Below, one piece after another: positions 19,045 through 27,572 of a stretch of 64,000 nt of DNA. The stretch is from Lachnospira rogosae (GTDB lineage: Bacteria; Bacillota; Clostridia; Lachnospirales; Lachnospiraceae), in the NCBI RefSeq assembly GCF_040096455.1, contig NZ_JBBMER010000005.1:141590-205589 (forward strand). Reading direction: 5' to 3'. The translations under genes were made by a program, and so were the position numbers. The first letter of the stretch is position 1. Each line of letters opens with the position of its first letter. A model generated the notes under the pieces. It had not been told where the DNA came from. It did no database searches and was given only the letters and a program-made list of their open reading frames with translations.

Positions 19045-20046
19045 ATGTTTATTTGTAAAATATGCGATGAAGAGTACGATGAAAACATGCGTTATAGTCG
19101 TGATTCCAGATACTGCAAAAAATGTGGAGAAGAGCGCACTCAATATCTCTCTTACAGACGTGACACCTTAGCTTCATTGCGTTCTATGCCTCTTGAAGCT
19201 AAAATAATTCAGACAAAGTTTCTTATTAATCAAGCTGTTAGAACATTTGGAGAAGACCACTGCTACATATCTTATTCAGGTGGAAAAGACTCTACCGTGT
19301 TATCTCATATTACTAAACAATTGTACCCTAACATATTACATTTATTTGCAAATACCACTAATGAATATCCTGAAACCTTAAAACACATCCAATGGGAGAT
19401 TAAAGAAAACCATACCAATATCATGATTGTCTATCCTATAGATTCTAAGGGAGAAATGTGGAATTTCAAAAAAGTAGTAGAACATTATGGGTATCCTATG
19501 TTCTCCAAACGCGTTTCAAACGCCATCAGAACATATCAACATACAAAAACGCCTCGTACTAAGCAAAACTCTATCGATTACATAGAACGCAACTTCAAGA
19601 AATATCAAAAATATATGGAATTACCTATTTCTGATAAATGTTGTGACAAACTAAAAAAGGAGCCACTTCGCCGTAAAGCAAAAGAGTTAGGGATGGAATG
19701 TGTCATATTAGGAATTTTGGCATCCGAAAGTTACCAACGCGAAAAGGCATGGCTTGAATATGGCTGTAATGTTTTTTATAAATTTAAAGACAACCAATGT
19801 AAGCCACTCTCTTTTTGGACTGATGATGATATCAATGAATATATTGAAAAATATAATGTTAAAATCCCAGATTTATACAATATGGGTTATACAAGAAATG
19901 GTTGTATGTTTTGTGGGTTCGGAGTTCACCTTGAATCTCCAGAATCCAATCGTTATCAAAAACTGAAAGAAACTCATCCAAAGCAATATGCCTATTTTAT
20001 TGACAATTTTGACGGCATGATGCTTCAATTTGATATAATTGTATAG
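19045..20046 (+). CDS. DndC-like PAPS-reductase-family ATP-pyrophosphatase with N-terminal zinc ribbon
   Basis: The 333-residue product starts with a four-cysteine zinc-ribbon-like module (C4, C7, C24, C27) and then the P-loop YSGGKDST (about 77-84). A C-terminal set C199, C200, C287 and C290 (DKCCDKL, NGCMFCGFG) looks like an Fe-S site. It belongs to the PAPS-reductase superfamily but is shorter than DndC and lacks the CGNSRFGCWVC block; SspD and phage-borne family members are alternatives. The ATG at 19045 follows AAAGGAGG; an upstream in-frame ATG at 18982 lies inside the -10 region and is rejected. It is transcribed away from the dnd operon and shares its regulatory region. A sulfur-transfer role linked to the PT system is inferred. 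Confidence 0.8.
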   Translation: MFICKICDEEYDENMRYSRDSRYCKKCGEERTQYLSYRRDTLASLRSMPLEAKIIQTKFLINQAVRTFGEDHCYISYSGGKDSTVLSHITKQLYPNILHLFANTTNEYPETLKHIQWEIKENHTNIMIVYPIDSKGEMWNFKKVVEHYGYPMFSKRVSNAIRTYQHTKTPRTKQNSIDYIERNFKKYQKYMELPISDKCCDKLKKEPLRRKAKELGMECVILGILASESYQREKAWLEYGCNVFYKFKDNQCKPLSFWTDDDINEYIEKYNVKIPDLYNMGYTRNGCMFCGFGVHLESPESNRYQKLKETHPKQYAYFIDNFDGMMLQFDIIV

Positions 20047-20055
20047 TACCTATGC

Positions 20056-20094
20056 AAGCGAGAAGAGATTAGCAATATTTTTCTCTTTTCGCTT
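20056..20094 (+). terminator. Hairpin after the ATP-pyrophosphatase gene
   Basis: Twelve-base arms AAGCGAGAAGAG and CTCTTTTCGCTT pair with one G-T wobble and enclose a 15-base loop, nine bases after the stop codon. The following T-tract is weak. Confidence 0.5.
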
Positions 20095-20194
20095 ACTTTA
20101 AAACAGTGTATCTTCTATAGTGTCCATTGCTTGTAACTTATGAATCTACTCCTCTGGAATAGATTCATACCCATATATACTATTTCATCTGTAC

Positions 20195-20223
20195 AAAAAA
20201 AGACGCAGAATCTCTCCCACGCC
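20195..20223 (-). terminator. Terminator of the DUF6674-like gene
   Basis: On the minus strand, GGCGTGGGA pairs with TTCTGCGTC (several G-T pairs) and is followed by seven T residues, just past the stop at 20231. Confidence 0.5.
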
Positions 20224-20230
20224 CTCAAAA

Positions 20231-21055
20231 CTATCTGGCTTTATCTTCTCTTACCTTCTGTACTTCCTTTGCTGTCCCCACCTTCACATCAGCACCGCCT
20301 CTAGCCTCAAAAGCATCTGCATTATACTGATACTCCTGCGGCTCAGCGACCATCGGTGAATATACAACCTCTGCTTCCACTCGCTCAGCTTCTGCCCTCT
20401 CCGGCTCTGTCTGTTTCTGATTCTTCGTATTGTCCATATGCTTTTCCTTATCAAGCCACACATTCATCGCCAAATTATCCAGCGTATCAATCGAAGCATC
20501 CAGATGAAGTTCCATTGTTACAAGCATCTTTTTCACTGCTTTCATAGGTGCAAGTACCGCCTTTGTAATGTGATGTTTCTGCTCTTTCTGTGAGTAATCC
20601 ACCTCCAGTTTGTCAGCAAAAGTACGGAATGCATTTGCTGCTGTCTGCCCTGCTTCACGAAATACTTTTGCAAGAAGTGCTGTCTTTGCTATATCCTTAT
20701 CCGTGGTTTTGATTGCACCTCTTACATTCTCCCGGATATCAAGAAGCCTTTTCTTAATTCCTAAGAACTCCGACACCCTGTATAATGCAGTTCTTCCATC
20801 AACTATGCTCTTTGCTGTAGATTTCACCTGTGCTTTCACTTCCAATACCTGCGACTTTATCTGCTCACATCTGGCATTAAGTCGCTCCTGTGCTTCCGAC
20901 AATGCCTTTTTAGCATTATTGACAAGTATATCTTCCTGCATTTCTTTGATCTGATTCTGCATATTGGTGAGTTCTTCCGTCATGGAATCAATCTTTTTCT
21001 CCAGTCCATCCACATAGCTGCATATCTCAAATACATCATTTGCCTGCTCTTTCAT
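20231..21055 (-). CDS. DUF6674-like coiled-coil protein of mobile elements
   Basis: A soluble 274-residue protein, strongly helical: a coiled coil over about residues 14-85, a helical middle (95-200), then a disordered tail rich in Glu, Ala and Lys. Its look and its pairing with an upstream XRE gene recall the DUF6674 proteins common in integrative elements of Lachnospiraceae, but I name the family only tentatively. It starts inside the XRE gene, overlapping it by 20 bases, so the two are coupled. No catalytic motif is visible. Its G+C content is clearly higher than the dnd genes to its left, which suggests a separate origin. Confidence 0.65.
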   Translation of the reverse strand: MKEQANDVFEICSYVDGLEKKIDSMTEELTNMQNQIKEMQEDILVNNAKKALSEAQERLNARCEQIKSQVLEVKAQVKSTAKSIVDGRTALYRVSEFLGIKKRLLDIRENVRGAIKTTDKDIAKTALLAKVFREAGQTAANAFRTFADKLEVDYSQKEQKHHITKAVLAPMKAVKKMLVTMELHLDASIDTLDNLAMNVWLDKEKHMDNTKNQKQTEPERAEAERVEAEVVYSPMVAEPQEYQYNADAFEARGGADVKVGTAKEVQKVREDKAR

Positions 21056-21431
21056 GACATTTTTCTTTAATAATTCGAGAAGTTCTTTTATGACCTCCTC
21101 TGTTGTCCTGTCCTCTTAATAACTGTTCCACCATATGTAAAGCAAATTCTATTTCACTTTCGTCGCGCCGATTCATCATAAATGCAAAACGTTCAATATG
21201 CTTTTGCGTATGTTTCTGACTCATCAATACCATAGGTGATGACTCAAGTGCATTTACAATATTAAGATATGTGTCAAGGCTCATTGCCCGTCTGCCATTT
21301 TCCACACTTTTTATCGTATCCAGCGATATATCCGCCCTCTCTGCAAGTTCAGCCTGTGTCATTCCAAGTCTTCTACGCTCTTTTCTGATATTATCGGCAA
21401 TAATTTCGTATATCTGCCCTCTGTTCTCCAT
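21036..21431 (-). CDS. XRE-family regulator
   Basis: A 131-residue protein with an N-terminal helix-turn-helix (IRKERRRLGMTQAELAERAD, then SLDTIKSVENGRRAMSLDTY) at about residues 15-70 and a helical C-terminus. It has a GGATGAT ribosome site and overlaps the DUF6674-like gene by 20 bases. It probably regulates this two-gene unit. It is not closely similar to the dnd operon XRE protein. Confidence 0.85.
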   Translation of the reverse strand: MENRGQIYEIIADNIRKERRRLGMTQAELAERADISLDTIKSVENGRRAMSLDTYLNIVNALESSPMVLMSQKHTQKHIERFAFMMNRRDESEIEFALHMVEQLLRGQDNRGGHKRTSRIIKEKCHERAGK

Positions 21432-21604
21432 AATTTTATCATCCTTTCTGACTTATCGCATTATATCAGAAATTATTACGGAGTCCGGAAAACTGTAATC
21501 ATTTGACATTTTCATGTAATACTTTGCAGATTTCCTTTAAGCATTGATTCACTTTGCACAATATCACCATAAAGCTTAAATCATTACTAATTACCATCGG
21601 AATT

Positions 21605-21835
21605 TTAATCTTCTAAAACATAAGATACTTTCATTTTTACAGATGAATATTTTGTACCTCCAATAAATGCCGAACCAAGATTAGGCGATGCAATATTAGT
21701 TCCCGTCATGTACACAGACCATGTACCTGTAGCTTTTTCTGCAATGAATAAATTGGTTGTAGTTACATTTTCCTTTCCCCAACTAACTATATGGGTTTCA
21801 CCACTAGGACTTGTAATTGTAAGACTCTTTGCCAA
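21605..21835 (-). CDS. Small unrecognised beta-rich protein
   Basis: A 76-residue protein I do not recognise. It has alternating hydrophobic stretches typical of beta strands (KSLTITS, THIVSWG, TWSVYMTGT, SVKMKVSYVLE), no signal peptide and no cysteine. The start is a TTG six bases after AAGGAG, which is convincing. It lies 51 bases downstream of the 143-residue gene on the same strand and may belong to the same unit. Confidence 0.6.
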   Translation of the reverse strand: MAKSLTITSPSGETHIVSWGKENVTTTNLFIAEKATGTWSVYMTGTNIASPNLGSAFIGGTKYSSVKMKVSYVLED

Positions 21836-21886
21836 TATTACTCCTTTTTCTCCTACTAATTGTAGACATTATTCTAATTGCATACT

Positions 21887-22318
21887 TCATGCCTTTATAT
21901 CAAAATTATCTTGCATTATTATGTTTTCACCTGCGCTGCCAGTCTTTTCTTCACTATTTAATGCTTTTCTCGCCTCGCTAAATGCTTCATAAGGTATTCC
22001 AAACAGCATACAGAGCCATTTTTTATCTGCTTCTGCAACTTCATTCATAGCAGATAAATTGCCATAAGCCATTGATTGGCTAAGTTTTCCAATTAAAGCA
22101 GCTCTGTCTGGGGCTACTTTGCTCACTTCCTTCTTCCTCAAATTCATAAATGCTTTTCCCATATATACATTGTCCTGTGCATCTTTTTGTGCCAGTTCAA
22201 CAATCTTCTCCTTCAAGGAATCCGTTAATTTCCATTTGTTTTTTTCAGAAGATTTAGAAACAATTTTATTCCAAGTGCCACATAATTTTGCAGTGCCATA
22301 ATTATTTGATACTTTCAT
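21887..22318 (-). CDS. Unrecognised 143-residue helical protein
   Basis: I do not recognise this protein. It is soluble and mostly helical, with a KLCGTWNKIV segment near residue 11-20 and no enzymatic motif. Its ribosome site (GAGAGGTGAT) includes the stop codon of the upstream 163-residue gene, so the two are clearly coupled. The neighbours give no clear hint of function. Confidence 0.7.
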   Translation of the reverse strand: MKVSNNYGTAKLCGTWNKIVSKSSEKNKWKLTDSLKEKIVELAQKDAQDNVYMGKAFMNLRKKEVSKVAPDRAALIGKLSQSMAYGNLSAMNEVAEADKKWLCMLFGIPYEAFSEARKALNSEEKTGSAGENIIMQDNFDIKA

Positions 22319-22327
22319 TTAATTGAA

Positions 22328-22819
22328 TCACCTCTCTGTTCGTTCATTTATGTAATCATACAATTCCTTATATGACAGATATCCTGATAAGTTGTTTGCA
22401 TCATACTGCAACTGCATAAATTCCTTAATCATGCTCATATAGTCTTTCTTTTCATTTATGCTGTCAGAATCATAGGTGATGTTACCATTCACACCACCAG
22501 TCGCATTCATGAAATCTCCAAAGGCATTTTTCGTAAAGCCTTCTACATCACTATATGTTGTATATGCAAGCATTTCCAGATAACTTGCATTTCTTGGATC
22601 AACACCGTTTATCTGTACATTTGTATCTGTGTAATTTCCTTCTTTGTCCCAATATCTTACCCTGTATTCTGGTTTTGCTGGATCAAATGCATCTGCTTTA
22701 TATACTGATGCACTACTGCCATCCGGAAATCCCACTGCTGTTAATGCATTTCCGCTATCTTCTGTTCCCGACATATGTAACGTAATATTAGAAGATGTAC
22801 TTCTTGCAGTTGATAACAA
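22328..22819 (-). CDS. Unrecognised 163-residue protein, probably missing its 5' end
   Basis: The frame begins at a TTG at 22819 without a good ribosome site. In-frame codons continue upstream to a stop near 22850 (reading CFCNFRELFSLLSTARS), and that upstream stretch overlaps the remnant of an HTH gene on the other strand. The natural N-terminus has therefore probably been lost by a deletion. The visible protein has an Asn/Ser/Asp-rich N-terminal half and a helical C-terminus (MSMIKEFMQLQYDANNLSGY). No family recognised. Confidence 0.55.
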   Translation of the reverse strand: MLSTARSTSSNITLHMSGTEDSGNALTAVGFPDGSSASVYKADAFDPAKPEYRVRYWDKEGNYTDTNVQINGVDPRNASYLEMLAYTTYSDVEGFTKNAFGDFMNATGGVNGNITYDSDSINEKKDYMSMIKEFMQLQYDANNLSGYLSYKELYDYINERTER

Positions 22820-23122
22820 ACTGAACAGCTCTCTAAAATTGCAGAAGCATTAGAAGTAAATGTATTTGAATTTTTAGACATAGAGGTAAAATCTGTAAAC
22901 GATATTATATCTCTTGTTAATAAAATGAATATAGCTACTGATATTGATTGGGATATTGATAATGATAAAGTATGTATTTCTTTTAAGAATAAAGAAATCA
23001 ATAATTGTTTAAAAGAATACGCTGTAGATTACAAAAAAGACAATATATTAATTGAAAAAACAGAAACTAATCATGAATCTACACTTACAAAACTTATGCT
23101 TATAAATGACAAACTTAGATAA
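22817..23122 (+). pseudogene. C-terminal remnant of an XRE-type regulator
   Basis: The frame opens after a TAA at 22814-22816 and reads TEQLSKIAEALEVNVFEFLD, the last helices of an XRE DNA-binding domain, then about 80 residues of C-terminal domain ending at 23122. The first helices and start codon are missing. An internal ATG at 22925 would give only the C-terminal 65 residues, and there is no good ribosome site. Together with the broken minus-strand gene that abuts it, this marks a recombination junction near 22.82 kb. Confidence 0.7.
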
Positions 23123-23192
23123 AAATAAATCATTACACAGTCGTCAAATTCTCATACAAGCACGGATTTTGGCTCATTGCTCACATAAACTC

Positions 23193-23233
23193 AAAAATGC
23201 AGTACAATCATCTCAGATTGTACTGCATTTTTT
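23193..23233. terminator. Bidirectional terminator next to pflB
   Basis: A perfect hairpin with arms AAAAATGCAGTACAATC and GATTGTACTGCATTTTT around a 6-base loop. It has A and T tracts on both sides, so it can stop transcription from pflB and from the left. Confidence 0.85.
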
Positions 23234-23352
23234 GAATACAGGTGGCTTTTTCATTTTTTGTTATAACTTAATGTAACTTATCACCAGTAAACATACAACT
23301 TAAAGCCACTTTTATCCCATTTAATTTTCAAGCAATTATACTATTCGTATGA

Positions 23353-25605
23353 TTACATTCTGTCATGGAATGTTCTAGAAATAACATCCATCTGCTGTTC
23401 CTTTGTAAGGTCGATGAACTTAACAGCATAACCAGATACACGGATTGTAAAGTTAGCATATTCTGGCTTTTCTGGGTGTTCCATAGCATCAAGTAACTTA
23501 TCCTTACCGAATACGTTAACATTGAGGTGATGAGCACCCTGATCGAAGTATCCATCCATAACATTAACAAGGTTGTTAATTCTTTCTTCTTCGTTATGTC
23601 CTAAAGCGTCTGGATTCATTGTCTGTGTATTAGAAATACCATCTAATGCCCACTCGTAAGGAAGCTTTGTAAGTGAGTTAAGTGAAGCAAGAAGACCATT
23701 CTGCTCTGCACCATAACTTGGGTTAGCACCAGGAGCAAGTGGAGTACCAGCCTTACGTCCATCAGGCATAGCACCTGTGTACTTACCATATACTACGTTA
23801 GAAGTAATTGTAAGGATAGATGTTGTTGGCTCTGAATTTCTGTAAGTATGTCTCTTCTTAATCTTCTCAAGGAATGTCTTAAGTAACCATACAGCAATAT
23901 CATCAGCTCTGTCATCATCGTTACCATACTTAGGGAAGTCGCCTTCGATTTCGTAATCTACAACGATACCTGTCTCATCACGTACTGTCTTAACCTTTGC
24001 ATACTTAATAGCTGAAAGTGAATCTACAACGTGTGAGAATCCAGCGATACCTGTAGCAAATGTTCTCTTAACATCTGTATCAATAAGAGCCATCTCAGCA
24101 GCTTCATAGTAATACTTATCATGCATATACTGGATAAGGTTAAGTGTATTAACATAAAGATCAGCTAACCAATCCATCATAGCATCGAACTTATCAACAA
24201 CTTCATCATAATCAAGATATTCTGAAGTAACTGGCTTGTAAGCAGGACCAACCTGTTCTCTGTTCTTAACATCTACACCACCATTGATAGCGTAAAGTAA
24301 GCACTTAGCAAGGTTTGCTCTAGCTCCGAAGAACTGCATTTCCTTACCTGTCTGTGTAGCAGATACACAGCAGCAGATTGAATAATCATCGCCCCATGTT
24401 ACCTTCATAACATCATCGTTCTCATACTGGATTGAAGATGTATCAACAGAAATCTTAGCAGCATACTTCTTGAAGCTTTCTGGAAGTCTTGAAGAATAAA
24501 GTACTGTAAGGTTTGGTTCTGGTGAAGGTCCCATGTTCTCAAGTGTATGAAGGAATCTGAAGTCGTTCTTTGTAACCATTGAACGTCCATCGATACCTGT
24601 ACCACCAACTTCAAGAGTAGCCCATGTAGGATCTCCTGAGAATAATTCGTTGTATGATGTAATTCTTGCGAACTTAACCATTCTACACTTCATAACGAAA
24701 TGATCAATAAGTTCCTGAGCTTCCTTCTCTGTAAGAGTACCAGCTTCAAGATCTCTCTGAATATAGATATCAAGGAATGTAGATACACGACCTACAGACA
24801 TAGCAGCACCATTCTGTGTCTTGATAGCTGCAAGATATCCAAAGTATAACCACTGAACAGCTTCCTTAGCATTAGTAGCTGGCTTGCTGATATCATAACC
24901 ATAGCTTTCAGCCATCTTCTTCATACCTGCAAGTGCCTTGTACTGATCAGATATTTCTTCTCTTAAACGGATAACGTCATCAGTCATTGTTCCACAACCA
25001 CAGTTAGCGTGATCCTTCTTCTTTTCTTCCATAAGGAAGTCGATACCGTAAAGAGCAACTCTTCTGTAGTCACCTACGATACGTCCACGTCCATAAGTAT
25101 CTGGAAGACCTGTGATGATGTGGCTGTGACGAGCCTTTCTCATCTCTGGTGTATAAGCATCGAATACACCCTGGTTATGTGTCTTATGATATTCTGTGAA
25201 GATCTTATGAAGTTCTGGATCTGGTTCATAACCATAGTTCTTGCATGATTCTTCTGCCATCTTGATACCACCATAAGGCATAAATGCTCTCTTAAGTGGC
25301 TTATCTGTCTGAAGACCAACTACCTGTTCAAGCTCCTTCATAGATTCATCTATATATCCAGGACCATAAGCTGTAAGACCAGCAACAACTTTTGTTTCCA
25401 TATCAAGTACGCCGCCCTTAGCTCTTTCTTCCTTCTGTAATTCCTGAAGTCTTCCCCAAAGCTTGTTAGTAGCTTCTGTAGGTCCTTCAAGGAAACTTTC
25501 ATCTCCATCATATGGCTTGTAATTGTTCTGAACGAAATCTCTTACATTGATCTCTTCTTTCCAAAGTCTGCCTTTGAAACCATTCCACTGATCAAAATTT
25601 ACCAT
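23353..25605 (-). CDS. pflB: Pyruvate formate-lyase (glycyl radical enzyme)
   Basis: Formate acetyltransferase, 750 residues, converts pyruvate and CoA to acetyl-CoA and formate in anaerobic fermentation. The active-site cysteines are in the CCC run at 411-413 and the glycyl radical residue is G725 in RVSGYAVKF, 25 residues from the C-terminus as usual. The start is an ATG behind AAGGAGG. Codon use is that of a highly expressed gene, richer in C-ending codons than the dnd genes. The activating enzyme gene pflA is not in this window. A Crp/Fnr regulator lies just upstream on the same strand. Confidence 0.97.
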   Translation of the reverse strand: MVNFDQWNGFKGRLWKEEINVRDFVQNNYKPYDGDESFLEGPTEATNKLWGRLQELQKEERAKGGVLDMETKVVAGLTAYGPGYIDESMKELEQVVGLQTDKPLKRAFMPYGGIKMAEESCKNYGYEPDPELHKIFTEYHKTHNQGVFDAYTPEMRKARHSHIITGLPDTYGRGRIVGDYRRVALYGIDFLMEEKKKDHANCGCGTMTDDVIRLREEISDQYKALAGMKKMAESYGYDISKPATNAKEAVQWLYFGYLAAIKTQNGAAMSVGRVSTFLDIYIQRDLEAGTLTEKEAQELIDHFVMKCRMVKFARITSYNELFSGDPTWATLEVGGTGIDGRSMVTKNDFRFLHTLENMGPSPEPNLTVLYSSRLPESFKKYAAKISVDTSSIQYENDDVMKVTWGDDYSICCCVSATQTGKEMQFFGARANLAKCLLYAINGGVDVKNREQVGPAYKPVTSEYLDYDEVVDKFDAMMDWLADLYVNTLNLIQYMHDKYYYEAAEMALIDTDVKRTFATGIAGFSHVVDSLSAIKYAKVKTVRDETGIVVDYEIEGDFPKYGNDDDRADDIAVWLLKTFLEKIKKRHTYRNSEPTTSILTITSNVVYGKYTGAMPDGRKAGTPLAPGANPSYGAEQNGLLASLNSLTKLPYEWALDGISNTQTMNPDALGHNEEERINNLVNVMDGYFDQGAHHLNVNVFGKDKLLDAMEHPEKPEYANFTIRVSGYAVKFIDLTKEQQMDVISRTFHDRM

Positions 25606-25649
25606 TATTGGTTCCTCCTTAATAAAATAACTGTTAATTTGTATAATAG

Positions 25650-25668
25650 TTTGTATATTGTATACAAA
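25650..25668. promoter_or_regulatory. Palindrome in the pflB leader
   Basis: TTTGTATA and TATACAAA flank TTG in a perfect 8-3-8 palindrome about 45 bases before the pflB ATG. A further TTTGTATA half-site lies at 25638-25645. Likely an operator or part of the promoter; the binding protein is unknown. Confidence 0.45.
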
Positions 25669-25836
25669 ACTCTCAAAAATATAAAGCGAAATGTTAATTT
25701 CTTAACTATCTCTCGCAAGGGTATATTAACACCCCTGTCAATTAATTTCAATACATTTTTTAGTTGTTTTTAGTTTTATACAATGACGGCTTAAATTAAC
25801 ATTTTCTTCCAAATTATGTGTCTTTACAGCGGCAGA

Positions 25837-26544
25837 TTATTGTTTATCACGACATTTTATAATAAAATGATTTTTCCTAAAATCAATTTCTCCATTTTTC
25901 TTCATACGGCTTAATTCTGCTGACATTGCACTCCTGTCAACTGAAAGATAATCAGCCAACTGCTGCCTGTTAAATGGTATATCGAACTCATCACTCCCAC
26001 ATTTGGCGGCTCTTGCTGATAAATATGACAATACTTTCTCCTTAGTGCTTCGTTTGGATAAATGTGTAATCTTCTCGTTCATAACCACACACCTGTCAGC
26101 AAGCATATATATAAGATTATGAATAAGCTTACTGTGGAACTGGCACGATGAACTGCATACCGTCATAACCTTGTATGTGTCAAGAAATGCAACTATACAT
26201 TTATCTGCCGCAACAACCTCTACATTGGATGTCTTGTCGTTACTGCATGCATATGCCTCTCCGAATATTTCACCCGCTGACACATATGTCATAATATGCC
26301 TGTTGCCCCAGTAATCAGCCTTTTCTATGCTCACATTGCCCTGAATCACCATACCTATTTTGGATATTTTATCGCCTTCATTAAATATAACTTCTTCTTT
26401 GTCATACTCGCGAAATGTTATCTCAAGGCATTTGCTCATTCCATTAGCCTCGTCTGGTTCTATACCGCTAAACAGCCTGCTCTTTTGTATAACTCCCATA
26501 TAATCCTGTGAAATGTCATATAATATTCTGCCCATATTCTTCAA
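25837..26544 (-). CDS. Crp/Fnr-family transcription regulator
   Basis: A 235-residue regulator with an N-terminal cyclic-nucleotide-binding-type beta barrel (about residues 22-135, with GEIFGEAYA) and a C-terminal winged helix (FNRQQLADYLSVDRSAMSAE, about 190-215). It lacks the N-terminal cysteine cluster of Fnr, although there are several cysteines in the middle (VCSSSCQF). It faces away from a ferredoxin-type gene, which fits an HcpR-like regulator of nitrosative or redox stress, and it also lies upstream of pflB. Which of the two it controls cannot be decided here. Confidence 0.85.
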   Translation of the reverse strand: MKNMGRILYDISQDYMGVIQKSRLFSGIEPDEANGMSKCLEITFREYDKEEVIFNEGDKISKIGMVIQGNVSIEKADYWGNRHIMTYVSAGEIFGEAYACSNDKTSNVEVVAADKCIVAFLDTYKVMTVCSSSCQFHSKLIHNLIYMLADRCVVMNEKITHLSKRSTKEKVLSYLSARAAKCGSDEFDIPFNRQQLADYLSVDRSAMSAELSRMKKNGEIDFRKNHFIIKCRDKQ

Positions 26545-26649
26545 TCCTATTCTTCTCTATATTATTCATAAAATAATCTATAAAATCTACGGTGTCTATT
26601 CGCAGCCGCTTCCTTTTCTTTTGCACTCATTACATTATAATCTTATTTT

Positions 26650-26665
26650 TGTTGTATTTACAACA
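26650..26665. promoter_or_regulatory. Crp/Fnr-type palindrome between divergent genes
   Basis: TGTTGTA and TACAACA flank TT, giving a perfect 16-base palindrome with Crp/Fnr-like dimensions, 105 bases ahead of the Crp/Fnr start codon. Probably the binding site of that regulator (inferred). Confidence 0.5.
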
Positions 26666-26783
26666 TACTTTATTAATATTTAATATTATACTTACCAGGT
26701 AGTTAAGATATAATTCAAACTAATCAGCCAGCTATGAAAATATGGCTGAAAATAACCACAACATATACTTATTAAGACATTTT

Positions 26784-26898
26784 AGCGGGTCTGCAGGATA
26801 GAATCCTGTTTCACAGGATTCTCCACCTATGGCGGAACACTTTAGTGGCATCTACATTACCGCCGTATGGTGAATCTGCCCAGAGGGCTTTTTATTTA
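26784..26898 (+). ncRNA. Candidate structured leader RNA with terminator
   Basis: The leader can fold two ways. GAATCCTG and CAGGATTC form a perfect hairpin (26810-26821 region). Alternatively GATTC and CACC pair with GGTG and GAATC, enclosing GGCGG/CCGCC. It ends in GCCC-AGA-GGGC followed by TTTTTATTT, a terminator about 65 bases before the ferredoxin-type gene. Such mutually exclusive pairings ahead of a terminator suggest attenuation or a riboswitch. I could not match it to a known class. Confidence 0.5.
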
Positions 26899-26960
26899 AC
26901 AGGAATTTTTATCAGAATTTTCTATTAAATAAAAATACTACTATAAATAGGAGGATTTAT

Positions 26961-27572
26961 TTGATTATGATAAGAAAGATTATAGAAATTAATGAAGAAC
27001 TCTGCAACGGCTGTGGCTTATGTGCACACGCCTGTCACGAGGGAGCTATTGGAATTGTTGACGGAAAGGCTAAGCTTTTAAGAGATGATTATTGTGACGG
27101 TTTTGGCGACTGTCTGCCAGCCTGCCCTATGAATGCAATTCGTTTTATTGAGCGTGAAGCTCCTGAATATAATGAAGCTGAAGTACTTGCTAACAAAGCG
27201 GCAAGTGGAAACCAGATTAACAACTGGCCTGTACAGATTAAGCTTGTATCTCCTTTTGCACCATGCTTTAATGGAGCTGACCTTCTTATTGCAGCAGATT
27301 GTACAGCTTATGCCTACAGTACATTCCACCACGATTTTATGCGTAACCACATAACACTTATCGGATGTCCAAAGCTTGATATGGTTGACTATTCTGAGAA
27401 ATTAACCGAGATATTCAAGAATAATAACATAAAGAGCATAACTGTAACACGTATGACTGTACCTTGCTGTGGTGGATTGCAGTATGCAGTTGAAAAGGCT
27501 GTAGCTGACAGCGGCAAGACAATTCCTGTAAGAGTTGTAACTATTGGTACTGATGGCAACCGTGTTAATTAA
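26961..27572 (+). CDS. Ferredoxin-type 4Fe-4S protein with CCGG C-terminal domain
   Basis: A 203-residue protein. Residues about 5-60 form a ferredoxin domain: a complete first cluster motif CNGCGLCAHAC and a second, reduced motif CDGFGDCLPACP that lacks one cysteine, a pattern seen in hcp-associated ferredoxins. The C-terminal part carries further cysteines (FAPC, DC, GCPKLD, PCCGGLQ). A TTG start six bases after AGGAGG is used here; an ATG two codons later is possible. The gene stands alone and is divergent from a Crp/Fnr regulator, with a structured leader. It probably acts in redox or nitrosative stress, but no hcp gene is in the window. Confidence 0.75.
   Translation: MIMIRKIIEINEELCNGCGLCAHACHEGAIGIVDGKAKLLRDDYCDGFGDCLPACPMNAIRFIEREAPEYNEAEVLANKAASGNQINNWPVQIKLVSPFAPCFNGADLLIAADCTAYAYSTFHHDFMRNHITLIGCPKLDMVDYSEKLTEIFKNNNIKSITVTRMTVPCCGGLQYAVEKAVADSGKTIPVRVVTIGTDGNRVN

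Noticed and set aside
22741..23001. Minus-strand frame of 86 codons across the junction
   Set aside because: It lies opposite the XRE remnant and inside the 163-residue gene; it has no family signal.
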